Position numbers and translations under genes: made by a program
Part shown: positions 37,157-45,693 of the stretch, in pieces
Layout: each line of letters starts with the position of its first letter
Numbering within the stretch: the stretch's first letter is position 1
Virus record (IMG/VR): IMGVR_UViG_3300033571_021637
Location: 1 to 63,862 of that record
Length of the DNA: 63,862 nucleotides
Source: a virus
Reading direction: 5' to 3' (one strand)
Notes under the pieces: generated by a model
The model's input: the letters and a program-made list of their open reading frames with translations, nothing else
What the model was told of the DNA's origin: nothing
Databases searched by the model: none

Positions 37157-37747
37157 TTAATTTTTTTCTGATGCATATTTAACACCCATAATAGTTCCAA
37201 CTATTGAAAATGCATTAGTTAATAATATTCCAAACATATTTGCCCAAGTTGAACCTATAATTTGTGTATCTTTGTCATTTATTAAAGCGAACATATACAT
37301 TAATGTAGTAACAGAACCAACTCCAATGATAACATATAGGGCTACCTTAACGATAGTTCCTATTAGCTCAGTTTGAGTTTTCTTTTGTAAAACATCTAAA
37401 TCGTTTAATGCAATTTCTTTTGCGTCTTCGGCTTTTTTCGCAGATTCCATAGCTTCAACTTTCGAGTTTTCAGCTAATATTAAAGCAACTTTAAGATCTT
37501 CCATTAACTTTTGATTTTCCTCTTGTGAAGATAAAAGATCTTTATTTTGATTCTGTACTTGTTTTGTAATTTCTAATCTTCTCCTTCTAGAGGACTTATC
37601 TTTATCTATAGCATTTTTAAGATATTCGTTAAATTCTACATCTTCAGGATCTTCATCGATAATCTTTAAGATGTTTCCTTCTAACAATATCTTATTCTCT
37701 TTAAATGCCTTGATTATAAAGTCTCTAGTGGATTTGTCGGCTTTCAT
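37157..37747 (-). CDS. Membrane protein with N-terminal coiled coil, end of the signalling cassette
   Basis: The 196-residue protein has a charged helical N-terminal part and a coiled coil at about residues 58-125 (QNQNKDLLSSQEENQKLMED, KVEAMESAKKAEDAKEIAL). Two membrane helices follow: about 128-152 (ELIGTIVKVALYVIIGVGSV) and about 165-188. There is no signal peptide, so the coil should face the cytoplasm. The start codon overlaps the receiver gene's stop by one base (TAATG). It could be the output partner of the receiver or, given the endolysin upstream in the same unit, a holin-like or lysis-control protein. Neither idea can be proved here. Base composition is visibly lower in GC than the surrounding phage genes. 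Confidence 0.55.
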   Translation of the reverse strand: MKADKSTRDFIIKAFKENKILLEGNILKIIDEDPEDVEFNEYLKNAIDKDKSSRRRRLEITKQVQNQNKDLLSSQEENQKLMEDLKVALILAENSKVEAMESAKKAEDAKEIALNDLDVLQKKTQTELIGTIVKVALYVIIGVGSVTTLMYMFALINDKDTQIIGSTWANMFGILLTNAFSIVGTIMGVKYASEKN

Positions 37748-38184
37748 TACTTATAAATTTTAAAAGGAGCTCTTTTACTTCTATATCCTTCGTAATCTTT
37801 TTTGAATTCTTCTAATCTAGGTTCAATTTCATCTGATTTGATAATCCAGAATTGTGCACCGACTGCTTTAGCTTTGTCGATCTCTTGTATATCGGATGAA
37901 GATGATATAATACCAATCACACAACCATTACCATATTCATGATTGATTTTACGAATCATTTCAATTCCATCAAACGATGAACCAACAATATTAAGGTCTA
38001 CGAAAACACAATCAGGTTTTTCATGATTAGGATCGTCCGGAAACCATTTCTTGAAAAGTTTATCTGCCTCATCAGAAGAAGAAAGAGCTTCAAAAGAAAG
38101 TGATATATCTAGAAGACTGCAAGCGTCTTCGAAAACAAGATGAAAAAGATTTTCATCGTCTATTAGCATTATTGAATTAATCAT
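37747..38184 (-). CDS. Response regulator, single receiver domain
   Basis: The 145-residue protein is one receiver domain of the CheY type. The acidic pair D9/D10 (MLIDDEN), phosphoacceptor D63 (CVFVDLN), the Ser at about 94-97 (GIISSSSD) and conserved K116 (WIIKSDE) are all in place. No DNA-binding or other output domain follows; only about 25 extra residues remain. Output must therefore be by protein contact, as in CheY or Spo0F. Its ATG overlaps the kinase stop (ATGA), so the kinase is its obvious partner. Finding a complete acceptor site makes a decayed gene unlikely. Confidence 0.88.
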   Translation of the reverse strand: MINSIMLIDDENLFHLVFEDACSLLDISLSFEALSSSDEADKLFKKWFPDDPNHEKPDCVFVDLNIVGSSFDGIEMIRKINHEYGNGCVIGIISSSSDIQEIDKAKAVGAQFWIIKSDEIEPRLEEFKKDYEGYRSKRAPFKIYK

Positions 38185-39065
38185 TTTATCTTAATTTTTA
38201 TTTGTGTGCCTTGGGCTATTTTTTCAGCGGTAACATCAAAATTATGTTCCTTTATTATTGCTATACAAATTCCAAGTCCAAGTCCACTGCCTTCTTCTTT
38301 TTGATTTTCTCTTCTCTTATTTTGTCTTGAGTATTCAATTAACTCTTCATTAGATAAACCTCTACCGTTATCTTGTACGATTAAGGTTTCGTTATCTAAC
38401 ATATAGATGATTACCAACTTATTTTCGGAATCATTATATTTAAGACCATTTCTAATTAGATTATCCACAGCTGTACAAAACAAAGATTCATTAATTCTTG
38501 CAGTTGGTAAAACATCAATAATAACCTGATCTTTGTATGAAGTAGTTTCCAAGTATTTTCTTAAGCATTCATCAAGTTTAACTTCTTTAAACTCCAGAGA
38601 TTTTCCTTGTTTTACTAGGTTAGTAAATTCATAAACTCCTTTATAAACTTTTTGAGTATGTATAAGTCCTTCTCTAAGTAGTTTTAGAGGAGATGCTAGA
38701 TTATATTGCTCGATTACTTCGGTGGGTATTCTTCTTTCTAAAGAACTTATTCCTCTTGGTATGTAAACGTTAATTCCTGAATGCATATCATGTCGAAGAA
38801 TCTTAGCTGCATGTTCTAAGTATGTATTCTTATATTGTAGCTGATCTACCGTCAATTGATGTATTCTTTCCTTCTCTCGTAAGAAGTCTCGAACAAACAA
38901 ATATGCCGGAGGACAGAATGCGATAAAACATCCATACTCAATCCAATTAGTTGCCCAGCATTGTTCAAATATACCCAATAGAGTAAAAGACTTAACAATA
39001 AAGAATATAAGCATACATAAGCCAGCTATCCCTAATGTTACTTTACTTCTAGTTGATATTATCAC
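38181..39065 (-). CDS. Membrane sensor histidine kinase
   Basis: The 294-residue protein has two membrane helices (about 9-33 and 43-58) with a very short outer loop (FEQCWATNWIE). A cytoplasmic coil follows (60-88), then the H-box ILRHDMHSGIN with phosphoacceptor H92. The HATPase core has the N-box (AVDNLIRNGLKYND), G1 (VQDNGRGL, D232) and G2 (GSGLGLGICIAIIKEH, 259-274). All catalytic boxes are intact. With almost no extracellular domain, the signal is probably sensed within the membrane or through a partner. It overlaps the YceI-like gene by 17 nt and the receiver gene by 4 nt. Two-component pairs are rare in phages. Confidence 0.88.
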   Translation of the reverse strand: MIISTRSKVTLGIAGLCMLIFFIVKSFTLLGIFEQCWATNWIEYGCFIAFCPPAYLFVRDFLREKERIHQLTVDQLQYKNTYLEHAAKILRHDMHSGINVYIPRGISSLERRIPTEVIEQYNLASPLKLLREGLIHTQKVYKGVYEFTNLVKQGKSLEFKEVKLDECLRKYLETTSYKDQVIIDVLPTARINESLFCTAVDNLIRNGLKYNDSENKLVIIYMLDNETLIVQDNGRGLSNEELIEYSRQNKRRENQKEEGSGLGLGICIAIIKEHNFDVTAEKIAQGTQIKIKIK

Positions 39066-39585
39066 ATGATTCCATCATTTGTATATTAACCATAAGCTTA
39101 ACTTCATCACCAATCAAAAGTGAACCTTTACCACCTTCTAGGTTGAATGTTAAACCCCAGTCTTTTCGGTTTATAGATCCATTAAGTTCGAATCCATATT
39201 TGGTTTGCCCGTACGCATCTACATCATTTCCGTTATAATTTCCAGATAGGGTTACTTCTCTAGAAACTCCTTTGATTGTTAAATTTCCTACGATTACGTA
39301 TTCATCGTCTTTCTTTTCTACTTTAGAGGATTCGAAAGTTAAATGAGGGAAATTATCAACATCAAAAAAGTCAGGTCCTTTTAAATGATTATCACGATCA
39401 GTGATGTTAGTTGATATCGTGTTAACTTTTGCCTGAAACCAAATTTTAGCATCGGAAAAATCTTCAGTATTAGATTCCATAGTTGCATCAAATTCTCCGA
39501 AAAATCCGTTAACATTAGATATCATTAGATGTTTAATTCTAAATGATACATCCGAATGCAATGGATCAATTTTGTAATTTTTCAT
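39049..39585 (-). CDS. YceI-like lipid-binding lipocalin-fold protein
   Basis: The 178-residue protein is a full YceI domain: YKIDPLHSDVSFRIKHLMIS at the start, VNGFFGEFDATM, HLKGPDFFDVDNFPHLTFES, IVGNLTIKGVSREVTLSGNY and FELNGSINRKDWGL. YceI proteins form a beta-barrel that binds isoprenoid-type lipids. Most bacterial forms are secreted, but this one has no signal peptide and should stay in the cytoplasm. It lies between endolysin (9 nt upstream) and the kinase (17-nt overlap), so a lipid-sensing role for the cassette is tempting. That link is an inference. Confidence 0.88.
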   Translation of the reverse strand: MKNYKIDPLHSDVSFRIKHLMISNVNGFFGEFDATMESNTEDFSDAKIWFQAKVNTISTNITDRDNHLKGPDFFDVDNFPHLTFESSKVEKKDDEYVIVGNLTIKGVSREVTLSGNYNGNDVDAYGQTKYGFELNGSINRKDWGLTFNLEGGKGSLLIGDEVKLMVNIQMMESCDNIN

Positions 39586-39594
39586 AAATAAGTT

Positions 39595-40440
39595 TTATTT
39601 TAAAAGAGCATAATACTCTTTGAAGTGTTTAATACGATCGGCAAGACCAATAGTACCACCATTTACTCTTTTAGTTACTGATGTTACGGTTGCGTCGTCT
39701 GATCCTTTATCACAAATAGACCAAAGTTTATTTGAATCAAAGAAGAAAGCTGCAGAAGCAAGAGGATATTTAGTAGCGACTAAGTCCGGATTTGCTACTG
39801 TGTCTTCACCTATAAACTTAGCAAAGTTAGTGTAGTTAGACTTTCCAGTCAATTGGATGTATCCTCTACCTCTAAACTTAAATCCTTCTTTAGTAGACTC
39901 ATCTCCATTACCCATTCTTCCTCCATAAACTCTAGAAGCAATCATTTCAGGTTTTCTTTCATACTGTGTAGCTGTTGCTGAATTAAAGTATTTAGGGAAT
40001 GTACCTAATAGACCTTTTGCGCTATAATTTAAGTTTTCAGAAACTGCTTTAAATCCTCCAGACTCATGACCGCATTGTGCTAAGAAATGAGCTAGTCTAA
40101 GAGGAGTGTTACAGTTAAACTTCTCAATTATTTCTGGGATCTGAGATAAGACTGCGTCTGGAACGTGTCCCTTAAGTCTGTTTAAATCAATCTTTCCAGA
40201 AGAAACTGGAGCGGCTGCTGGTGCAGCTGGTGCAGCTACTGATTCAGTAACTCCTCCAAATAGTTTAGACCAAGTAGCATCGCCTACTATACCGTCGTCA
40301 TTTAAACCATTTGCCTTTTGCCAAGCCTTAACTGCAGCTTCGGTTTTAGGTCCAAAGTTACCTACTGGATCTACTCCAAGTTTTTGTTGTAGCTTAACAA
40401 CGTCGTCTCCTTTACTTCCAAGTTTTAACAACATCTTCAA
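39595..40440 (-). CDS. Endolysin: peptidoglycan-binding domain plus GH19 lysozyme/chitinase-like domain
   Basis: The 281-residue protein has an N-terminal peptidoglycan-binding domain (about 1-62, SKGDDVVKLQQKLGVDPVGN and GIVGDATWSKL) and an Ala/Pro linker (66-80). A GH19 catalytic domain follows. Likely catalytic glutamates are E126 in AQCGHESGGF and E135 in AVSENLNYS. FRGRGYIQLTGKSNY is the family's substrate-groove block. It lacks a signal peptide, so it needs a holin or similar for release. It sits 12 nt after the tail sheath stop and so is in the late unit that begins at 43452. Confidence 0.92.
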   Translation of the reverse strand: MKMLLKLGSKGDDVVKLQQKLGVDPVGNFGPKTEAAVKAWQKANGLNDDGIVGDATWSKLFGGVTESVAAPAAPAAAPVSSGKIDLNRLKGHVPDAVLSQIPEIIEKFNCNTPLRLAHFLAQCGHESGGFKAVSENLNYSAKGLLGTFPKYFNSATATQYERKPEMIASRVYGGRMGNGDESTKEGFKFRGRGYIQLTGKSNYTNFAKFIGEDTVANPDLVATKYPLASAAFFFDSNKLWSICDKGSDDATVTSVTKRVNGGTIGLADRIKHFKEYYALLK

Positions 40441-40452
40441 TTTATTTTTTTA

Positions 40453-43452
40453 TTAGAAGCTAGGGATAAATCCTGTAGCGTCTGAACTTAAAGTTCCTCC
40501 TACTCTAGTGATAGTGATTCGGTTGATGAACTTTTGAATTCCTCTTGGGAAATCTACTCTAATGTCCAATACCGCAGCATTAGCTGATATCACTTCGCCA
40601 GTGTTGTTTGAAGTATCAAAGATAACTTCATAAGAACTAATACCTCTAGCATTAACTACTGCATCTAAGTAATTTTCAACGATTGTTCTAACTCTAAGTC
40701 TTGTGATCTCATCATTGAAATCAAACAAGAAGTTGAATAAGATTCGTTCGATATCTCTTTCGATAGTAGATAAGTTATCTCTAACATGAGCATTGTTAAG
40801 AGCTGAATTGATTCTTTGGTATGCAGTATTGTTTGAGAACAAGATAGTTCCAAATCCTCTTCTTCTAACGATAAGGTTGAATCCTGCAGGCTCTAAGAAA
40901 TCTCTATCTGCATCCGTTAAGTCGTATTCTAATCCTACTAATTCAGGATCTGTGATTGCTCCACGTTTTCCACCAGCTACGATCAAGAATGGTGTTCCGT
41001 TCTTGAATTTTCTAACGTATAAGTTAGAGATGTATGCTGCAGGCGGAACTGAGATGTTTCTAGATCCGCTTCTAACGATAACGTTAGGGAAAGTGTAGTT
41101 GGCATAAGAAGACAATGGAACTCCATTAACGTCTTCTTCAGCAAACTTAAACGTGAACTCTGGGTTAAGAGACAAGTTACCACCAGTTGAAATATACTCA
41201 GAAGAAACTAATTTGCTAACTGGGTTGATAAAGCTTGGTGTAACTGATTTCTCAAACTGTCTTATTGACGGAGCATTAAGTAAAGCCATAGCTTGTCCGT
41301 GCATTGCTGCAATCTTCGCCAAGTAATATTTAGAGTTGCTTGAGATCTCACCTTCATAAGAGTCAACTACATATCTAAAGTCAACCAATTCACCATTAGC
41401 TAACGCTTCTGGTATTGAAGTGTAATTAAATAAGTAGCTTAAGATGTTGGCTTGACGATCTGCAGTTCCGTTAGGAAGAGAAGCATCTCTTAGTCTGAAA
41501 GAACCTAAGTTTTGACCTTTTAATTCAGTCACGAAGTTATAGATTCCTTTGTAAACTTTCAATTCGCTACCGTCTACATCAAGTCCAATGATATCGTCAA
41601 CACTAGGAGCCATAGTCGTAACTGTGTAAGTCAAAGCATATGGACTAAGCTCTTCAGCAGAAGATACTGAAATTATCTTTAATAATCTAGGTCTAACTGA
41701 TCCAGCAACCTTAGCTTTAATGAAGTTGTTTACTTTAATAAACTCGTCGATCTTAGCTTTGTTTGCAGTGTTAGTAGTATTGATTCCTAATACGATCTTG
41801 TTAGGTTGTTGAGCATCGTAACTTGTAAAGAATGTAGTATCAGTCAAGTCAAACGTATGTTTAAACTCAGCACCATTATCTAATACTACTTTGATATAGT
41901 CTTCTGAATCTGGTCCAGTGTAATAGTTAGTGTTTACTTGGTTTAATAACGTTATGTCTTGGTATGTAGCAATCTTAACATAGTTAAATCCACCGCTAAT
42001 CAAGTTGTCAGTAGTCTTAATGTAGTATGTGTTTGTGCCATCAATCATAGTGTCTCCGTTTCTCAAGAAACCTTTAGCGTATGCTTGATAAAGTTTACTA
42101 CCTTCCATTGCTGCAAGATACTCATCTCCTGATGCAGGAACTACTAAGTATGTGTCTCCTAAAGCAACTGGTGTTGCTCCTGGAGTATCATTGTATCCAG
42201 CTAAGAAATCAACTTCATCTAACGTGTTTACGCTAGGGTTATTGCTGATTAAGAAGATCAAGTTAGAGTCTGCCGGTCTAGTGTAGCTCAATAAGTCAAT
42301 CAATGGAGTTGCGTCAGCTGTATCTAAAGGAGAACCTGTAACATCGTATCCACCGTCATCTGCAGTGTATGTGTCTTGAGAATCAAGTTCGTCAAAACCA
42401 TGACCAATCAAGTCAATTCGGTGAGTCTCCATGTCGTTATCTACGAATCCGGTAGTATCTAAGTTAACTAAGTCAAGTTTTTCAGCATCGATCGCACAAA
42501 GAACTCCAGTGCTAGCAAAAACTCTATTTACTAAGGCATCTACTGATACTGTGTTTCCAGACTGATCTCTAAATCCAGGGATCAAACTTCCGATTGTTCT
42601 GTTAATCACTTTAATCTCTCTTAATGCAAAGAAATCAGTAGATTTTTCTGCTCTTAATCCAGCTGGAGTAAAGAACTGACTGTAAACAGGGTCTTTTGCT
42701 AATTTTAAGTAGTTAGACCAGTCACCATTAATAACGATAACTTCAACGAAATAATCAGAGATGAAATCGTCTGGGTGAACGAATGAAGGGAATTCAATAG
42801 CATTTCCTCCACCGATCGTTGAATACCATTCCTTAGCAGTAACGTCGTATCCTGTGATGCTTGCTCTTCTTACCCAAATCGTCAAGTTAGAATTTCCTAA
42901 GTTAACAAATGATAATACTTTATTTGAAGTTGAAGTAGTGTTTCCAAATCCTCCAGGGTTGTTAATATAATCGTCACCAAGTGCAAGGTTTTTTGACTTG
43001 TTCAACTCATCGTCGCTAGCAAACCAAAGTCTTCTTCTGTTGAAGAACTCTACTGCTGGCCATTGGTCAGGTAAAGATTGATTATTGTTTGAAGTTGATT
43101 CAGTATTGAATGTAGTGAAGTATGCCTGATCTAAGTTAAGAGCAGGATCGTCTTCCGTGTCTAACGGCATAACGTTTAATGCAAAAACAGGACCTTCTCT
43201 CAAAGCAACCTCGATTGTTCTGTGGAAGTAGCTTCCTGCTTTTTCTAGTTTAGGGTCAATTTCACCGAATACTGCTCTAAGAGTTCTAACGTCATTGATT
43301 AACACAACTGTGTTGAAAGGCCCTACCTTACTCGATCCAACCACAAGTCTTCCTGTGGTAAGAGGTAAAACTACGTTCTCGCTAGCGTCTATTTCAATGG
43401 TATAGACACCACTAGACTTGAAGTTATTTAAGTTTACTCTTGGTTCTGCCAT
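40453..43452 (-). CDS. gp18: Tail sheath protein, T4 gp18 family
   Basis: The 999-residue protein is longer than T4 gp18 (659), the extra length lying in the middle domains exposed on the surface. The N-terminal segment has the sheath opening VNLNNFKSSGVYTIEID, then GRLVVGSSKVGPFNTVVLIN. The conserved C-terminal domain includes GFNLIVRRRGFGTILFSNNT, NVRDNLSTIERDIERILFNF-like helices and the final beta strand exchanged between subunits (IQKFINRITITRVGG). Sheath contraction drives the tube through the envelope. The first gene of its late unit, with ATAAATAA 20 nt before the ATG, it is followed by the endolysin. Confidence 0.9.
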   Translation of the reverse strand: MAEPRVNLNNFKSSGVYTIEIDASENVVLPLTTGRLVVGSSKVGPFNTVVLINDVRTLRAVFGEIDPKLEKAGSYFHRTIEVALREGPVFALNVMPLDTEDDPALNLDQAYFTTFNTESTSNNNQSLPDQWPAVEFFNRRRLWFASDDELNKSKNLALGDDYINNPGGFGNTTSTSNKVLSFVNLGNSNLTIWVRRASITGYDVTAKEWYSTIGGGNAIEFPSFVHPDDFISDYFVEVIVINGDWSNYLKLAKDPVYSQFFTPAGLRAEKSTDFFALREIKVINRTIGSLIPGFRDQSGNTVSVDALVNRVFASTGVLCAIDAEKLDLVNLDTTGFVDNDMETHRIDLIGHGFDELDSQDTYTADDGGYDVTGSPLDTADATPLIDLLSYTRPADSNLIFLISNNPSVNTLDEVDFLAGYNDTPGATPVALGDTYLVVPASGDEYLAAMEGSKLYQAYAKGFLRNGDTMIDGTNTYYIKTTDNLISGGFNYVKIATYQDITLLNQVNTNYYTGPDSEDYIKVVLDNGAEFKHTFDLTDTTFFTSYDAQQPNKIVLGINTTNTANKAKIDEFIKVNNFIKAKVAGSVRPRLLKIISVSSAEELSPYALTYTVTTMAPSVDDIIGLDVDGSELKVYKGIYNFVTELKGQNLGSFRLRDASLPNGTADRQANILSYLFNYTSIPEALANGELVDFRYVVDSYEGEISSNSKYYLAKIAAMHGQAMALLNAPSIRQFEKSVTPSFINPVSKLVSSEYISTGGNLSLNPEFTFKFAEEDVNGVPLSSYANYTFPNVIVRSGSRNISVPPAAYISNLYVRKFKNGTPFLIVAGGKRGAITDPELVGLEYDLTDADRDFLEPAGFNLIVRRRGFGTILFSNNTAYQRINSALNNAHVRDNLSTIERDIERILFNFLFDFNDEITRLRVRTIVENYLDAVVNARGISSYEVIFDTSNNTGEVISANAAVLDIRVDFPRGIQKFINRITITRVGGTLSSDATGFIPSF

Positions 43453-43472
43453 TTCTTCTAAAATATTTTTAA

Positions 43473-43480
43473 TTATTTAT
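43473..43480 (-). promoter_or_regulatory. Late promoter element before the tail sheath gene
   Basis: ATAAATAA on the minus strand, 20 nt before the ATG at 43452. TTTATCTGTGC (43489-43499, minus strand) stands exactly 8 nt upstream, the same arrangement as at 2966-2992. Confidence 0.68.
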
Positions 43481-43537
43481 CTATTCAGGCACAGATAAAT
43501 TCTAAAAAGGGTAAAAATTACTAGATCCTTAATCGAT

Positions 43538-43552
43538 TTAGTAGTATAATAG
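43538..43552 (+). promoter_or_regulatory. Promoter-like TTAGTAGTATAATAG before the dUTPase gene
   Basis: The block contains TATAAT and resembles both the TTAGTATTAT elements before other plus-strand genes and the 11-bp units of the array at 23891-23967. It lies 15 nt before the ATG at 43568 and heads the long plus-strand replication unit. Promoter function is inferred. Confidence 0.45.
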
Positions 43553-43567
43553 ATCAAATAGGATAGA

Positions 43568-44035
43568 ATGGCAAATACTGATAACCAATGTGCTGGTCTT
43601 GAGATAGAAGACCTTTATAGCCAAAGTAATGACACTTTAGGCGACATAATGATCCTTCAGAAGGACACCCAACTGACCGTTTATGGGTACGATTTTTCCA
43701 AAATGTCTCTTCGCGAGATCATGTTTTTTTGGCATGCAAACACTCATGCGCTAGTCGATGAAATCCACGAAGCAACTGATGCTTTGGGAGGAATCAAAGA
43801 CGGTAGCGGAAACGCGATCTGGAAGTATTGGAAAAAGGATTACTCAAAGTATTCTGAAATTAAGTTTTCAGATCTTTCTGAAAGCGATCAGCTTGAAGCA
43901 AAATTTGAAATCATTGACATCTTACACTTCTTCATGAACATGGCAATCTCAATAGGCATGACTCCAGAAGAGATGTACAACATGTACATGGCAAAAAACA
44001 AAGAAAATCGAGACCGCCAAGAACGCGGTTACTAA
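43568..44035 (+). CDS. dUTPase/dCTPase, all-alpha NTP pyrophosphatase (T4 gp56-like)
   Basis: The 155-residue protein belongs to the all-alpha MazG/dimeric dUTPase superfamily. The metal-binding E-x-x-E is in LVDEIHEATDALGG and the second acidic pair (E-x-x-D) in KFEIIDILHFFMNMAI. These enzymes hydrolyse dUTP, and T4 gp56 also dCTP, to the monophosphate and PPi, supplying substrate for thymidylate synthesis and keeping uracil or cytosine out of DNA. Which nucleotide is preferred cannot be told. It leads the replication unit that also holds the TS-family enzyme and dCMP deaminase. Confidence 0.75.
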   Translation: MANTDNQCAGLEIEDLYSQSNDTLGDIMILQKDTQLTVYGYDFSKMSLREIMFFWHANTHALVDEIHEATDALGGIKDGSGNAIWKYWKKDYSKYSEIKFSDLSESDQLEAKFEIIDILHFFMNMAISIGMTPEEMYNMYMAKNKENRDRQERGY

Positions 44036-44051
44036 AAAAAGTAAAATAATA

Positions 44052-44264
44052 ATGGAACAACAACCCCAACTAAACATCAATCTTTCTGAGATCCCTTATC
44101 TTGAGTGTGAGGCTTGCCAAAACACTACGTTTGAGGAAAAGATGATGATTAAAAAGGTCTCAAAGTTCATGACCGGCTCCAATCAGGACTCAATAGTCCC
44201 AATTCCTGTCATGGCTTGCTCAAAATGTGGAAATATTAACGAACTGTTTAAACCGAAAGTATGA
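44052..44264 (+). CDS. Small zinc-ribbon protein
   Basis: The 70-residue protein has two Cys pairs, ECEACQN near residue 18 and ACSKCGN near residue 55, spaced as in a zinc ribbon. Between them is the conserved VSKFMTGSNQDSIVPIPVMA strand region seen in small T4-like phage proteins of unknown function. Its position directly before the polymerase gene, with an ATGA overlap, suggests a replication role, which is unproved. Confidence 0.7.
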   Translation: MEQQPQLNINLSEIPYLECEACQNTTFEEKMMIKKVSKFMTGSNQDSIVPIPVMACSKCGNINELFKPKV

Positions 44265-45691
44265 TAGTAGGCTCTGAAGTAACTCACGACAATCAATTAA
44301 TGATCTCTTATTACAATGATAAGGGAAAGGTCGACTTTATTAGAAAAAGACTAGTCGATCATGAAGTATTTAATTGGGTCGAATCAACATCTGCGACTAC
44401 TACTAAAAACTGGAATGGCAAGTTCACTAAAAAGAGCTCAACCCAAGGCCAATGGGTAAACCAATTCAGAATACAAGAATTGATTAGAGAAAAGCTCACT
44501 ACTGAAGAACAGGAACTAATCTACAACTTCGATAACTTTCCAAAGAAGACATATCTCGATATTGAGATCAAGCTAATTGATGACTCTTTCCCTGAGCCAG
44601 ACAAAGCTAGAATGCCAGTCGGCCTTATCTCTTTCTGTAACGAAGATAACGTCACCTACATTCTTTCTATCTTAAACACAGAAGAACAACCAGAAGGTCT
44701 TGCTCCTGAAGAGATAGTTAAGATGGAGAAAGAAGTTAATGAATACTTTAGAAAGACTGTTCCTCTTCGACCAGAAGACGCTAAGCTCTTTCAACAAGAA
44801 TTTAAGATCAAGTACAAGTTCTTTGAAACAGAAGAAGCAATGATGGAATTTTACTTTCATAAAGTAATGCCCCACTTTTCATTCGTTACTGGTTGGAACG
44901 TTACTGAATTCGACTGGAAGTACTTGATGAATCGCGCTAAGAACATCAAGATCGATCCTGTTCAAACCATGCCGACTAAGACTACTGTTTCTAAGATAAA
45001 GATTCCAACTCACTTAGGAATACTTGATTACATGCAAGTCTTTGAGAAATTAAAACCGTTTAAGGTCGTAGAAAACTATAAGCTTGACTATATTTCAGAA
45101 CTAGTTTTAGGTACAGCTAAGCTTAAGCACGACTACGACTCCTTTATGGAATTTCAAAAGGACACTTACCTCTTTACCATGTATAACGTGATTGACGTTA
45201 TCTTAGTCAAGCTTATTGAGGACAAGTTATCGATATTGGATGTTGCCTTTTCAATGGCAAACGTCGCACAAGTAGAGATCAACAAAGTATTTAGTCCAGT
45301 TTACATCGCAGAGATCTTAATGTGCCGTGAATTCCTCAATAAAAACCTAAAGATGATGAAGCTTCCTTGGGGGGAATCAAACGACATGGATGCAACGTAT
45401 GAAGGTGCCTACGTAAAGGATCCAGTTCCAGGTTATTATGGAGCCGTTGCTTGTTATGACTTTTCATCAATGTATCCTAACATACAGATTCAATTCAACA
45501 TTTCTCCAGATACGTATCTAGGTAAGCTAGATGAAATAAAGAGAACAGGAAAAGAGATTCATACTAAGAACAATACCGCATTCTCAAGTGGCTCAGATTC
45601 AGTCGCTAGAACGATTCTTACTAGACTCTATGATGAACGTATCAAGACTCAAGGAGAAATTAAACAAATCAAAAACTCAAAAAACAAATAA
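44261..45691 (+). CDS. gp43: Family B DNA polymerase, N-terminal part only (gp43A-like)
   Basis: The 476-residue protein matches the first half of T4 gp43 (898 residues). The 3'-5' exonuclease motifs are intact: D100/E102 in TYLDIE, D218 in TGWNVTEFDWKYLMNRA, and D312 in YNVIDVILVKL. EGAYVKDPVPGYYGAVACYDFSSMYPNIQI holds polymerase motif A with D400. The reading frame then stops about 75 residues later, before the fingers (motif B) and the motif C DTDS. No second half is in the window, so the catalytic palm is incomplete unless another gene supplies it. Split gp43A/gp43B polymerases are known in several T4-like phages. No frameshift is obvious at the end. Confidence 0.88.
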   Translation: MIVGSEVTHDNQLMISYYNDKGKVDFIRKRLVDHEVFNWVESTSATTTKNWNGKFTKKSSTQGQWVNQFRIQELIREKLTTEEQELIYNFDNFPKKTYLDIEIKLIDDSFPEPDKARMPVGLISFCNEDNVTYILSILNTEEQPEGLAPEEIVKMEKEVNEYFRKTVPLRPEDAKLFQQEFKIKYKFFETEEAMMEFYFHKVMPHFSFVTGWNVTEFDWKYLMNRAKNIKIDPVQTMPTKTTVSKIKIPTHLGILDYMQVFEKLKPFKVVENYKLDYISELVLGTAKLKHDYDSFMEFQKDTYLFTMYNVIDVILVKLIEDKLSILDVAFSMANVAQVEINKVFSPVYIAEILMCREFLNKNLKMMKLPWGESNDMDATYEGAYVKDPVPGYYGAVACYDFSSMYPNIQIQFNISPDTYLGKLDEIKRTGKEIHTKNNTAFSSGSDSVARTILTRLYDERIKTQGEIKQIKNSKNK

Positions 45692-45693
45692 TC

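Noticed and set aside
37157-37747. Chemoreceptor or holin identity for the coiled-coil membrane protein
   Set aside because: The two helices are C-terminal and no methyl-accepting or known holin motif is visible. I kept it as unknown with a lysis-related possibility only.
39584-39591. ATAAATAA on the plus strand at the YceI start
   Set aside because: It would read antisense into the endolysin and sheath genes and has no gene at the right distance.
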